In this document: positions 15,280 to 23,183 of the stretch, piece by piece
How the letters are laid out: each line of letters begins with the position of its first letter
Numbering within the stretch: the stretch's first letter is position 1
Origin: Candidatus Berkelbacteria bacterium
GTDB lineage: Bacteria > Patescibacteriota > UBA1384 > JACPKC01
DNA length: 38,303 nucleotides
NCBI GenBank assembly: GCA_020429585.1
Contig: JAGQLE010000006.1
Location: 1-38,303, forward strand
Reading direction: 5' to 3'
Notes under the pieces: model-generated
Database searches by the model: none
What the model was told of the DNA's origin: nothing
What the model saw: only the letters and a program-made list of their open reading frames with translations
Position numbers and translations under genes: made by a program

Positions 15280-17016
15280 TTATGAGCGCCGGATCTTTAA
15301 CCAGTTAGAAAAATCTTGATAAGACTTTGTATTGACTACATCTTTTTTCTCGAGCCAGCCACGACGGGCCATTGCCAGGCCGTAACTCAGATATTCAAAA
15401 TCGCTTGCAGCGTGAGCATCGGTATTAATAGCAAACTTTACCCCAGACTCCTTTGCAGCTTGTATCCTTGTGTCAGCTAAATCTAGGCGATGAGGATCGG
15501 CATTTATTTCTAATAGGGTCTTAGCTTTAGCGGCCGTCTCATAAATAGTCGCCCAATTAACATTTATCGACTCCCGACTCAATAATTTTCTGGTGGCTGG
15601 ATGGCCAATGCAATCAACGTAAGGATTTTCAATTGCCTTAACCAAACGCTTAGTCATAACTGAAGGCGAAAATCTAAAGCTCGAATGAATTGAGGCGATT
15701 ACCCAGTCAAATTCCTTAAGGATTTTATCAGCCACATCAATTGTCCCATCGGGCCTGATATTAGCCTCAACTCCAGCTAAGATTCTAAACTTTTTTTGTT
15801 TGTATTTTTGATCGAGCTTTTTGATTTTTTCTATATGCTTCACTAACTGTCGCGGACCCAAACCTCGACCAGCACCCTGAGAATGATCAGTGATTGCAAT
15901 ATACTCGTAACCGTTTTTATAAGCCGCTTCAGCCATTTCCTCCAGCGAGAGTTTACCGTCCGAAGCATCAGTATGCATGTGTAAGTCGGCAACTATGTCG
16001 TTTTTATCAACCAGCCTTGGCAACTCATCGGCTAGGGCTGCCTCAATTTCACCCCTATTTTCTCTTAGTTCTGCCGGCATCCATTTCATCCCCAGTGCTT
16101 TATAAAAACTTTTCTCGCTTTTAAATCTTTTAGTTCTGCCGGTCTTAATGTTCTCTATTCCCTTTTCCGATAGCGTCCAGCCCTTGGTTTGCGCCCAAGT
16201 CCTCAAGGCAACATTATGCTCTTTGCCACCGGTAAAATGCTGAAGCAATGCGCCATAATCTGCCGGCTCTACCAACTCTAAATCGACCTGAAAACCACTC
16301 TCGTGGACAATTGTCGTTAAGCCTAAGCCGGCCACAACAATCCGTTCTGTAAAACCAGCCTGAGTAAAAGCCTCTACGGTTGCTTTTCGATTCTTACTAG
16401 CACAGACCAAATCTATGTCACCAATTGTTTCCTTGCGTCGTCGCAAGCTGCCAACCGGATCAGCCTGGGTAACTTCAGGTCGCTCAAGTAACCAAGTAAC
16501 AATTCTTTGGGCTATCGGTTCCACTTCGCTGAGCAAATATCGTTTTTCGTGGCGGCGCTCAGAAAGCTCGGTTAGAATATTTTGAATTTGCTTAGAACCA
16601 AAGTTATCACCAGGCCGTTCCTTTTTTAACTTTGCCTTCAAATCAACGAGACTCTTGGGCTTTAAAATTCGAACAAGCTCAAGCGCGGTCTGAGGACCGA
16701 TTCCGGTAATACCAACCAGTTTCAGGGCAATCGGATCTACCTTTTTCTTGAGCTGTTCATAAAACGGTAATTTTCCTTTGGTAATTAAAGCTTCCGCCTT
16801 ACTAGCAATACTTTCACCGATCCCATTAATCTTTGTAAGCCCCCTTAACCCATCCCGATGGTAAATATCATACAATTCCTCGGGATAAACCTTAATGATC
16901 CCAGCGGCATTCTCGTAAGCAATTGTCTTAAACCGGTTCTCGCCAACCAGCTCAAGCATCTGGCCTATTTCATAAAAAATATCGGCAATTTTCCGATTAG
17001 AATACTTTTTAATCAC
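15280..17016 (-). CDS. polX: Family X DNA polymerase with C-terminal PHP domain
   Basis: The 578-residue protein has the bacterial PolX layout. It starts with an 8-kDa-like domain with helix-hairpin-helix segments (KINGIGESIASKAEALI, ITGIGPQTAL). A polymerase palm follows with GSLRRRKETIGDIDLV (residues about 189-204), giving the Gly-Ser and catalytic Asp-x-Asp motifs, and QVDLELVEP. The C-terminal PHP domain has DLHMHTDASDG, ITDHSQG, GVEANI, IASIHSS, IGHPATR and NTDAHA, so the metal-binding histidines and aspartates are complete. It should do gap filling plus 3' end trimming in base excision repair. The start is GTG at 17016, inside the last bases of nfo (8-base overlap), so translation is likely coupled to the AP endonuclease. 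Confidence 0.95.
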   Translation of the reverse strand: MIKKYSNRKIADIFYEIGQMLELVGENRFKTIAYENAAGIIKVYPEELYDIYHRDGLRGLTKINGIGESIASKAEALITKGKLPFYEQLKKKVDPIALKLVGITGIGPQTALELVRILKPKSLVDLKAKLKKERPGDNFGSKQIQNILTELSERRHEKRYLLSEVEPIAQRIVTWLLERPEVTQADPVGSLRRRKETIGDIDLVCASKNRKATVEAFTQAGFTERIVVAGLGLTTIVHESGFQVDLELVEPADYGALLQHFTGGKEHNVALRTWAQTKGWTLSEKGIENIKTGRTKRFKSEKSFYKALGMKWMPAELRENRGEIEAALADELPRLVDKNDIVADLHMHTDASDGKLSLEEMAEAAYKNGYEYIAITDHSQGAGRGLGPRQLVKHIEKIKKLDQKYKQKKFRILAGVEANIRPDGTIDVADKILKEFDWVIASIHSSFRFSPSVMTKRLVKAIENPYVDCIGHPATRKLLSRESINVNWATIYETAAKAKTLLEINADPHRLDLADTRIQAAKESGVKFAINTDAHAASDFEYLSYGLAMARRGWLEKKDVVNTKSYQDFSNWLKIRRS

Positions 17017-17854
17017 GATGTAATGATTTTAGTTGATCTATATTTTTTTGGTCAGGACCCTTATGTTCGCCAAAACCTGGAACCTCTAAAATCCAGGGCA
17101 AATTAGTTAGCCTGGAATCATTTACCAGAAGCCTAAATCCTTCGTTGCCAATTTTACCTTCGCCAATATTTTCGTGGCGATCACGAGCCTCCCCTAAGCC
17201 AAATTTTGAATCATTTGAGTGGATAACAACCAAGTTTTCCAAACCGACTTTTTGATCAAACTCTCCAAGTGTTTCGTCGATGCCAGTCTTAGTTCGAAGA
17301 TCAAAGCCTGCAGCAAATAGATGACACATATCAAGACAAACTTTAACCCGATCAGAACTAGCGCCCTTTATCATTTGCCCAAGCTCATCAAAAGTAGATC
17401 CTAGTGCCCCACCCTGACCCGCCGCCCCTTCAACAATCAACTGACTTTTACCTGGCGCTCGTTTTAAGACCTCTTTCATGGTCTCAATTACTTGAGTCAT
17501 AGCTTCATCGTGATCTCGATCACGTTTGGAGCCGGTATGGTAAATCACACCTTGGATCCCAAGCCTGTCTGCCATTATCAAAGCATGAGCTAGAGCATCA
17601 ATTGACTTTTCTAAAAGCTCCTTATTGTCTGTTGCCAAATTCACAAGATACAAAGCATGAATAAAAACCGGTTTCAGACCATAAGTGTCAATCCCCTTGC
17701 TAAATTCTGCAATCTGCTCATCGGAATAAGTATTTTTCCGCCAAGTTCGAGGAGAGGTAATAAAAATCTGAAAACAATTTGCACCAATATCTAGCGCGCG
17801 CTGCACAGCCGTATCCACCCCGCCGGCCGCCGAAACATGACCCCCGATTTTCAT
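17009..17854 (-). CDS. nfo: Endonuclease IV (AP endonuclease)
   Basis: The 281-residue TIM-barrel enzyme starts KIGGHVSAAGGVDTAV. It carries the trinuclear zinc ligand motifs FIHALYLVNLA, VIYHTGS, LIVEGAAGQG, VCLDMCHLFAAGFD, VVIHSNDSKFGLG, DRHENIGEG and ILEVPGFG. It cleaves DNA at abasic sites. AGGAAG lies 6 bases before the ATG at 17854. The ATG overlaps the stop of a small ORF (ATGA), and the 3' end overlaps polX, making a base-excision-repair pair of AP endonuclease and gap-filling polymerase. Length matches the family (about 280). Confidence 0.97.
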   Translation of the reverse strand: MKIGGHVSAAGGVDTAVQRALDIGANCFQIFITSPRTWRKNTYSDEQIAEFSKGIDTYGLKPVFIHALYLVNLATDNKELLEKSIDALAHALIMADRLGIQGVIYHTGSKRDRDHDEAMTQVIETMKEVLKRAPGKSQLIVEGAAGQGGALGSTFDELGQMIKGASSDRVKVCLDMCHLFAAGFDLRTKTGIDETLGEFDQKVGLENLVVIHSNDSKFGLGEARDRHENIGEGKIGNEGFRLLVNDSRLTNLPWILEVPGFGEHKGPDQKNIDQLKSLHRD

Positions 17855-18045
17855 ACAAACTTCCTAAGGGCAAGATCTCTCCGTCCTGGTCGAGATGATA
17901 ACTCCAGATCATACCCAGTTAAAAATAAAGTACTTCGGATTGAGGGCTCAAATCCTTCAATAGCGCAAAACCTCTCAATATCGGACTTTGTCCGATTCAA
18001 TAGCAGTGTTCTTATAGACTTTGCCTGCTGTCTATTTATCATCAC
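17851..18045 (-). CDS. Small ORF of unknown function between the IMPase-like gene and nfo
   Basis: This 64-residue frame starts at GTG 18045 (or ATG 18042), one base after the IMPase-like stop, and its stop overlaps the nfo ATG as ATGA. It therefore fills the gap exactly, as coupled operon genes do here. The product is basic, with no membrane segment and no cysteine pair; a single Cys occurs in ERFCAIEGFEPSIRS. I recognise no family. The DNA contains a perfect palindromic stem (ATCGGAC-AAA-GTCCGAT, 17978-17994). It could be a real small protein, or a spacer that happens to be open. Confidence 0.42.
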   Translation of the reverse strand: MMINRQQAKSIRTLLLNRTKSDIERFCAIEGFEPSIRSTLFLTGYDLELSSRPGRRDLALRKFV

Positions 18046-18046
18046 C

Positions 18047-18820
18047 CTATTTCGAATTAATTATCTTTAATAGTTCGTTATGAAGATGACTGTTAGAAAC
18101 TAAGCCTGACTCAGTTTTTACCATCATCATCTTTGATTCAAGATCACTCATTGTTCCTCCGGCTTCATTAACAATTAGCTGAGCAGCGACCCAATCCCAA
18201 GGTTTAAAGCCGTGATGAATAAAAGCATCGTGAGTCCCCTGAGCGATTGCGCAAATCTCTAACGCTGGGCACTCACGGATCTTAATTTGGCGGACTTTAT
18301 CTAGTAACTTTTCAACCGTCTTGACGCTGGTAGCTCTAGTTTCACCGTGGCCGAAACTAGCCAAGATATATGCATCTTTAGCCTGCTTTGTCTCTCTTAC
18401 TTTAAGAGGGACATTATTGAGCTGGGCGCCACTATTTTTAACTGCCGAAAACAACTGACCACGAGAAGGATTACTAACAACACCTAAAATCGGTTCACCG
18501 TTTTCAATCCAAGCAACAGTAGTAGCGTAGTAGCTTTCGCCAGTACCGTAATTTTCGCCACCATTCAAGGAATCAATAAGCCAAAACTTTTTGACCTTAG
18601 GCAATTCGCCCATACCTTTACCCCAAATCGTATCTTCTGGGTAAACCTGACTCAAAAAGGTTAGCATCGACTCACGGCTTGCCCGATCGGCCTCGACAAC
18701 ACCTTTTTTCATGTCTTCGACTCGCCAATCACCATGAAAGTGACGCTTCAGCTCTTCACCAGAAATATACGAGGCTTGCTTAGCAACCTGCAATCTGACT
18801 TGATGGTCTTGTTTGGACAT
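18047..18820 (-). CDS. Inositol monophosphatase-like protein with altered metal site
   Basis: The 257-residue protein has the IMPase fold order: VVEADRASRESM (41-52, cf. 'vTeaD...E'), FWLIDSLNGGENYG (79-92, cf. 'W.iDPlDGT.nF'), GVVSNPSRGQLFSAV, and PWDWVAAQLIVNEAGG (197-212, cf. 'WD.aa...i..eAGG'). Several metal ligands are changed. The GEE motif after strand 2 reads IWGKG (65-69), the second Asp of DPxDGT is Asn86, and its Thr is Gly88. Asp83 and Asp199 are kept. Classic Mg2+-dependent phosphatase activity is therefore doubtful. The start ATG at 18820 has AGGAAAT before it. Its neighbours are the adk gene and the small ORF. It may be a pseudoenzyme or bind another substrate. Confidence 0.78.
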   Translation of the reverse strand: MSKQDHQVRLQVAKQASYISGEELKRHFHGDWRVEDMKKGVVEADRASRESMLTFLSQVYPEDTIWGKGMGELPKVKKFWLIDSLNGGENYGTGESYYATTVAWIENGEPILGVVSNPSRGQLFSAVKNSGAQLNNVPLKVRETKQAKDAYILASFGHGETRATSVKTVEKLLDKVRQIKIRECPALEICAIAQGTHDAFIHHGFKPWDWVAAQLIVNEAGGTMSDLESKMMMVKTESGLVSNSHLHNELLKIINSK

Positions 18821-18833
18821 AATTTCCTACTTT

Positions 18834-19480
18834 CTAAGATAAACGTTGTCGTCGTACCAAATGCAAATCATCAGGCAAATAATTTCTTGGTTCGGTTTCT
18901 GATAACTGCAACATGTTTAAAACATCCCCATTTACTTCATCAATAGAGTTATTTCCGTTAACAACCTTTAATCTTCCTTTCTTGATTAAGTTTTTTAACA
19001 ACCTTTTTGCGATGATCATGCCATGATTTTAGGCGATTAGCCAAGGCTTCTGTTTGATCGTCCAAAACGATTCGAATCAGCAGATCTAGCAATTATCCTA
19101 GAAAAACACTCGTTAATAGGCACGGACAGGTAAATAAAACTCGGTTCTAGCTGATCATTTTCTGCCAGCCAACTTTCAACTTTTTCAAGGTGCTCTATCA
19201 TACTCGGAAAACCATTAAAAATCACACTTTCGCCTTCTTGAATTAATTTTCTTGCTTGGTTCAGTACTATTTCTCCAATTGGCTCAGCTGGGGCCATTTG
19301 TCCTGATAGAGCGATCATTTTCGACTCGGATAAAATTTGGTAGCTATCATCGTCTGAGTTCACCGACTCCCTTAAAATCTGTCCGACATTTATCTGGGCA
19401 AAACCCAAGTGATCGCTCAGCAAATCAGCTTGAGTATCTTTACCACTACCCGCGTTCCCAAGAATAAAGATAACTTTCAT
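18834..19480 (-). CDS. adk: Adenylate kinase, reading frame broken by two +1 shifts
   Basis: From the ATG at 19480 the frame gives a P-loop (FILGNAGSGKDTQADLL) and NMP-domain features (IFNGFPSMIEHLEKVESWL), then stops at 19037 after only 147 residues. The adenylate kinase C-terminus continues in two other frames: first RLDDQTEALANRLKSWHDH, then LIKKGRLKVVNGNNSIDEV, ending with TAG at 18834. Removing one base from the run of four at 19064-19067 and one from the run of six at 18991-18996 (or the five at 19004-19008) restores a continuous protein of about 214 residues, the normal length. Adk is essential, so sequencing or assembly indels at homopolymers are the simplest explanation. The gene sits between the NYN nuclease and the IMPase-like gene. 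Confidence 0.88.
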
Positions 19481-20077
19481 TTAATTCTTTTTAGTTGAAC
19501 TCTGCGGATAAAATTTCACTACATCGTCGTTAGAAATTAAAATGTAACGGTCGGTGGTTTTGATTAAGCCTTGATTGGGACGATTACGAAACCCCATGTA
19601 AACCACGTCAGCTCCGAGCTCGTGCAATTGTTTTACCGCTGGCTGTAAATCCGAGTCAGAGGTAGCCAAAATTACTTTTCCTACTGAGTTTTTAAGCACA
19701 TCGACAACAGCATCGATTGCAATTTTGACATCTACTCCTTTTTCCACAAACCGCACCTCGCCTGATTTGACTTGAGCCCGAACAATTCCACTTAAAACAT
19801 ATTTAAACCCTTGCTGTTGCAAGTGTTCCTGAAGTTCTTGTTGACGAATCAAAAGCTCTTCTGATTTTTCCTTTGTTTCCTCATGAGGCAAAACCCTTGC
19901 ACCGTAGAAGGCAGCTAGGTCGACATTCTCTTTCTTAAATTTCTCGTTGAGCATTCCCCAAAAATCGAACTTGGTAATATCCGGATCTTTGATACCGCGC
20001 CTAACTAGGATTCCTCGAATCTTACTAATAAAGTTTTGTCCATCAATGTAAAGATGGGTTAGTTTTTGCCGTGACAT
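19481..20077 (-). CDS. NYN-domain (LabA/DUF88-type) putative ribonuclease
   Basis: The 198-residue protein has the PIN-like NYN fold: LYIDGQNF with the first acidic residue (about 9-16), VDLAAFYGARV, KGVDVKIAIDAVVDVL with the second Asp pair, ILATSDSDLQPAVKQLHELGADVVYMG with SDSD, and an RYILISNDDVV tail. All the expected acidic active-site residues are present, so it is probably an RNase or other RNA-processing enzyme. The substrate is unknown. Its start overlaps the secA 3' end by 19 bases and its stop abuts the adk ATG, giving a secA-NYN-adk transcription unit. Confidence 0.85.
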   Translation of the reverse strand: MSRQKLTHLYIDGQNFISKIRGILVRRGIKDPDITKFDFWGMLNEKFKKENVDLAAFYGARVLPHEETKEKSEELLIRQQELQEHLQQQGFKYVLSGIVRAQVKSGEVRFVEKGVDVKIAIDAVVDVLKNSVGKVILATSDSDLQPAVKQLHELGADVVYMGFRNRPNQGLIKTTDRYILISNDDVVKFYPQSSTKKN

Positions 20078-22740
20078 TTTTTAAATTTCTTTCCGCTTCC
20101 ACAAGGACAAAGATCGTTACGTCCAACTTTTCCATAAGGATTAAGGGATTGAGTCTGAGCAGCTGGCTCAACCATTGTTCGGCCGCCTGGACCCCTGACC
20201 GTCAACGCAACGCCGCTGTTTTTGACTGGCGATAAATCACGAACAACCTTTTCTGTAGCCATAGATTCTTTTTGAGCGACAACAGCTCGATCATCAGAAT
20301 CATCTTGCTTATTTGATTTTTCTGCCAGCTTAAAGCCGCCGCCCGCCAAACTTGAATCCGCCCCCTCAAGCTTTAGGTTTTGGTTTTGCTGCTGAATCTG
20401 ATCGGGTGCCGGCTCTCTAACCTCTAGCTTGAGCAACATTTCTACAACTTGGTTTTCAATATCGTCCTTGAGACGCTGAAAAATATCGAAGGCTGCTTCT
20501 TTGTATTCAATCAAGGGGTCCTTTTGTGCGTAACCTTTTAATCCAATTCCTTCCCTGAGGTGCTGCATTGTTGAAAGGTGTTGGACCCAGAGGGCATCAA
20601 CAGTACGTAAATAAACTAACCGCTCAACTTTTTTAAAGTTACTCTCTCCTACTTTCTCAACCTTGCTCTTAAATTCCGCCAGTTCATCTTCGTGAAGAAG
20701 TTCCTCAATTTCCTCGTGGAGCCAATTCTCCTTGGTTGGATTCAATTCCAAAATGCCTTTTCGCTTACGATAAACAACTTCCCGGTGTTGATTCATTACG
20801 TCATCGTATTCAACCAAATGCTTGCGAATATCAAAATTGTGCCCTTCAACTCTCTTTTGAGCCTGTTCAATCGAGTTACTAACTAGCTTGTGCTGAATTG
20901 GTTCGTCGTCGGGCAGACCAAGACGATCCATCATCGCCTTCAAGCGTTCGCCCCCGAAAACCCGCATTAAGTCATCTTCCATTGATACATAAAATCGAGA
21001 AATACCTGGATCTCCCTGGCGACCAGAACGGCCTCGTAACTGATTATCAATTCGGCGCGACTCATGACGCTCGGTTCCAAAAACTGCCAAGCCGCCTGCT
21101 TCAATTACCCTAGTGTGATTATCCTCCCAGGCCTTAAAGTCTTCTGAGCTATCGTCAGGACTTGGTTTTTTTCCACCAAGAACAATGTCAACGCCCCGTC
21201 CCGCCATATTAGTGGCGATAGTTACTCGCCCCGGCTCGCCGGCGTGTTCAATAATTCTAGCCTCGCGCTCATGCTGCTTAGCATTAAGGATGTCATGTTC
21301 AACCCCGACTTTTTTAAAAAATTGAGAAATTTGTTCAGATTTTTCAATTGAGACCGTTCCAATTAAAACAGGCTGCCCAGCTTTCGATCTTTCTTTAACT
21401 TCTTCGACAATCGATTTAAGCTTACCCTGTTCTGTTTTATAGATAACATCCGCTTCGTCAATTCGAGCCACTGGTCGGTTGGTCGGGATCTCAACAACAT
21501 CCAGCTCATAAATCTTGGCAAATTCCTCAGCCTCAGTGGCAGCCGTACCGGTCATACCAGCAAGCTTGTCATACATGCGAAAGAGATTCTGAAAAGTGAT
21601 TGTCGCCATAGTCCGTGATTCCTGCCTAATCTCGACTCCTTCTTTAGCCTCAATCGCCTGATGCAAACCCTCGGAATATCGACGGCCTGGCATCATTCGA
21701 CCAGTAAACTCATCGACAATAATCACCTCACCATCTTTAACAACGTATGCCTTATCCTTAATATAAAGAGCCTTGGCTTTTAAGGCTTCCTCTAGGTGAT
21801 GAACATACTGGACAGTCTTTTCCGAATAAATATTCTCTACACCTAAAACTTGCTCCATTTTTTTTATGCCGGGCTCGGATATTTTAACGTTCCGATCCTT
21901 CTCATCGACTTCGTAATCCTCACCCTCTTTTAGCTGTTTTACGAAATCAGCGAAATCACTGTATAAGGTGGCTGATTCGGCAGCTGGCGCCGAAATAATA
22001 AGCGGTGTACGAGCCTCATCTATTAAGATCGAGTCAACTTCGTCAATAATCGCATAACTTAGAGTTCGCTGAACAAGGCGATCAACGCTTAAAGCCATAT
22101 TGTCGCGTAAATAGTCAAAACCGAACTCGTTATTGGTGCCGTAAGTAATATCCGCAGCATACGCATCTTGTCGACCACAGCTAACTAAATTAGGCCAATC
22201 CGAATCGTCATTGGCTCCAGCAGAATCATATCTCCAACTAGCACCCTGCTGACCAATCACGGCTACAGACAAACCCAAAAAGTCGTAAAGTGGTCCATTC
22301 CAATTAGCTCCGACTTTAGCCAGGTAATCATTTGGGGTAACTAAGTGAGCGCCTCGACCAGCTAAGGAGTTCAAAATCAAAGGCAAGGTAGCAACCAAGG
22401 TCTTACCTTCGCCTGTTTTCATTTCGGCAATCTTTCCTTGATGCAAAACTATTCCACCAATTAATTGAACGTCAAAATGACGCATCCCCAAAACCCGCTT
22501 GCTCGCTTCGCGCACCAAGGCAAAAACCTCAGGTAATTTGCTATTGAGTTCAACTTCCAAAGACTGATTATCGAGTTCCTTAAATAACTTTTTAAAATCT
22601 GAAAATTTCTGCTTGATCTGTTGATCTTCTAATTTTTCGATATCGGATTCACGGTCGTTAATACTATCCACTATTGCTTTGAGCTTTTTTAATTCTTTAA
22701 CGTTCGTATCACCAAAAATTTTTTCTAAGAGATTTGCCAT
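20059..22740 (-). CDS. secA: Preprotein translocase motor SecA
   Basis: The 893-residue ATPase has Walker A MKTGEGKT (107-114), SYAIIDEVDSILIDEARTPLI with Walker B, the preprotein cross-linking region, TFQNLFRMYDKLAGMTGTA, TNMAGRGVDIVLGG, RHESRRIDNQLRGRSGRQGD and a C-terminal zinc finger RNDLCPCGSGKKFKKCHG. The zinc finger is intact (CxC...CH), so the protein can contact ribosomes or SecB-like partners. It drives post-translational export through SecYEG. Length is normal. A 64-base AT-rich gap precedes it, with a candidate -10 TACAAT. Confidence 0.98.
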   Translation of the reverse strand: MANLLEKIFGDTNVKELKKLKAIVDSINDRESDIEKLEDQQIKQKFSDFKKLFKELDNQSLEVELNSKLPEVFALVREASKRVLGMRHFDVQLIGGIVLHQGKIAEMKTGEGKTLVATLPLILNSLAGRGAHLVTPNDYLAKVGANWNGPLYDFLGLSVAVIGQQGASWRYDSAGANDDSDWPNLVSCGRQDAYAADITYGTNNEFGFDYLRDNMALSVDRLVQRTLSYAIIDEVDSILIDEARTPLIISAPAAESATLYSDFADFVKQLKEGEDYEVDEKDRNVKISEPGIKKMEQVLGVENIYSEKTVQYVHHLEEALKAKALYIKDKAYVVKDGEVIIVDEFTGRMMPGRRYSEGLHQAIEAKEGVEIRQESRTMATITFQNLFRMYDKLAGMTGTAATEAEEFAKIYELDVVEIPTNRPVARIDEADVIYKTEQGKLKSIVEEVKERSKAGQPVLIGTVSIEKSEQISQFFKKVGVEHDILNAKQHEREARIIEHAGEPGRVTIATNMAGRGVDIVLGGKKPSPDDSSEDFKAWEDNHTRVIEAGGLAVFGTERHESRRIDNQLRGRSGRQGDPGISRFYVSMEDDLMRVFGGERLKAMMDRLGLPDDEPIQHKLVSNSIEQAQKRVEGHNFDIRKHLVEYDDVMNQHREVVYRKRKGILELNPTKENWLHEEIEELLHEDELAEFKSKVEKVGESNFKKVERLVYLRTVDALWVQHLSTMQHLREGIGLKGYAQKDPLIEYKEAAFDIFQRLKDDIENQVVEMLLKLEVREPAPDQIQQQNQNLKLEGADSSLAGGGFKLAEKSNKQDDSDDRAVVAQKESMATEKVVRDLSPVKNSGVALTVRGPGGRTMVEPAAQTQSLNPYGKVGRNDLCPCGSGKKFKKCHGKN

Positions 22741-22765
22741 ATCTAAACCTTATTAATATTAAAAG

Positions 22766-22771
22766 ATTGTA
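22766..22771 (-). promoter_or_regulatory. Candidate -10 box for secA
   Basis: TACAAT on the minus strand lies 25 bases before the secA ATG in the AT-rich hpf-secA gap. TTTAAT at a 16-base spacing is a weak -35. AAGG follows as a ribosome binding site. The match is only fair in such AT-rich DNA. Confidence 0.4.
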
Positions 22772-22804
22772 CCTTAAATTTAACCTAATTAAAAGCAACG
22801 AAGA

Positions 22805-23182
22805 CTAAGAACGTCGAAACCTATTAACAAAACTAGCAACAAAACTTTGCTTGCGACTTTCGCCTCGCGGCCGACGAATTTGCTTGGCATGCCGACGGCT
22901 TAATTTTTTGCTTAGTTTTTCGTGTGCTCGATCTGCTGCCGAACGAAAATCGTCGCTTATGACCTCAATGTGGAATGTTGACGGCTCTCCAGGAATAGTA
23001 GCAGTTGCGTGAACATAATGAGTTTTGCCTTTGTGCTTGTTATTGAGGTGCTCCATTCTAACTTCAACCAAGCCGTTATCAGGCATAAATTTGTCTAACT
23101 TTCCAAACATTTTTTCAACTGCCTGAAGTGTCGACTTGTTCAGAGTGTGACTCTTATCCCTCGCTCTAACCTCTAACCTCAT
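22805..23182 (-). CDS. hpf: Short-form ribosome hibernation promoting factor
   Basis: The protein has 125 residues from the ATG at 23182, which has AAGGAG five bases upstream; the frame is open further upstream but only inside serS. It has the HPF/YfiA beta-alpha-beta-beta-beta-alpha order: MRLEVRARDKSHTL, LNNKHKGKTHYVHATATIPG, and FHIEVISDDFRSAADRAHEKLSKKL ('D.y.AiD.a.dkL...l'). The C-terminus is a short basic tail (HAKQIRRPRGESRKQ), with no long-form dimerisation domain. It binds the 30S subunit to inactivate ribosomes in starvation. It follows serS in the greA operon. Confidence 0.9.
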   Translation of the reverse strand: MRLEVRARDKSHTLNKSTLQAVEKMFGKLDKFMPDNGLVEVRMEHLNNKHKGKTHYVHATATIPGEPSTFHIEVISDDFRSAADRAHEKLSKKLSRRHAKQIRRPRGESRKQSFVASFVNRFRRS

Positions 23183-23183
23183 A

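Noticed and set aside
18834-19019. Separate 61-residue gene starting MIIAKRLLKNLIKKGRL
   Set aside because: It is the displaced C-terminus of adenylate kinase after the second frameshift, with no ribosome binding site of its own.
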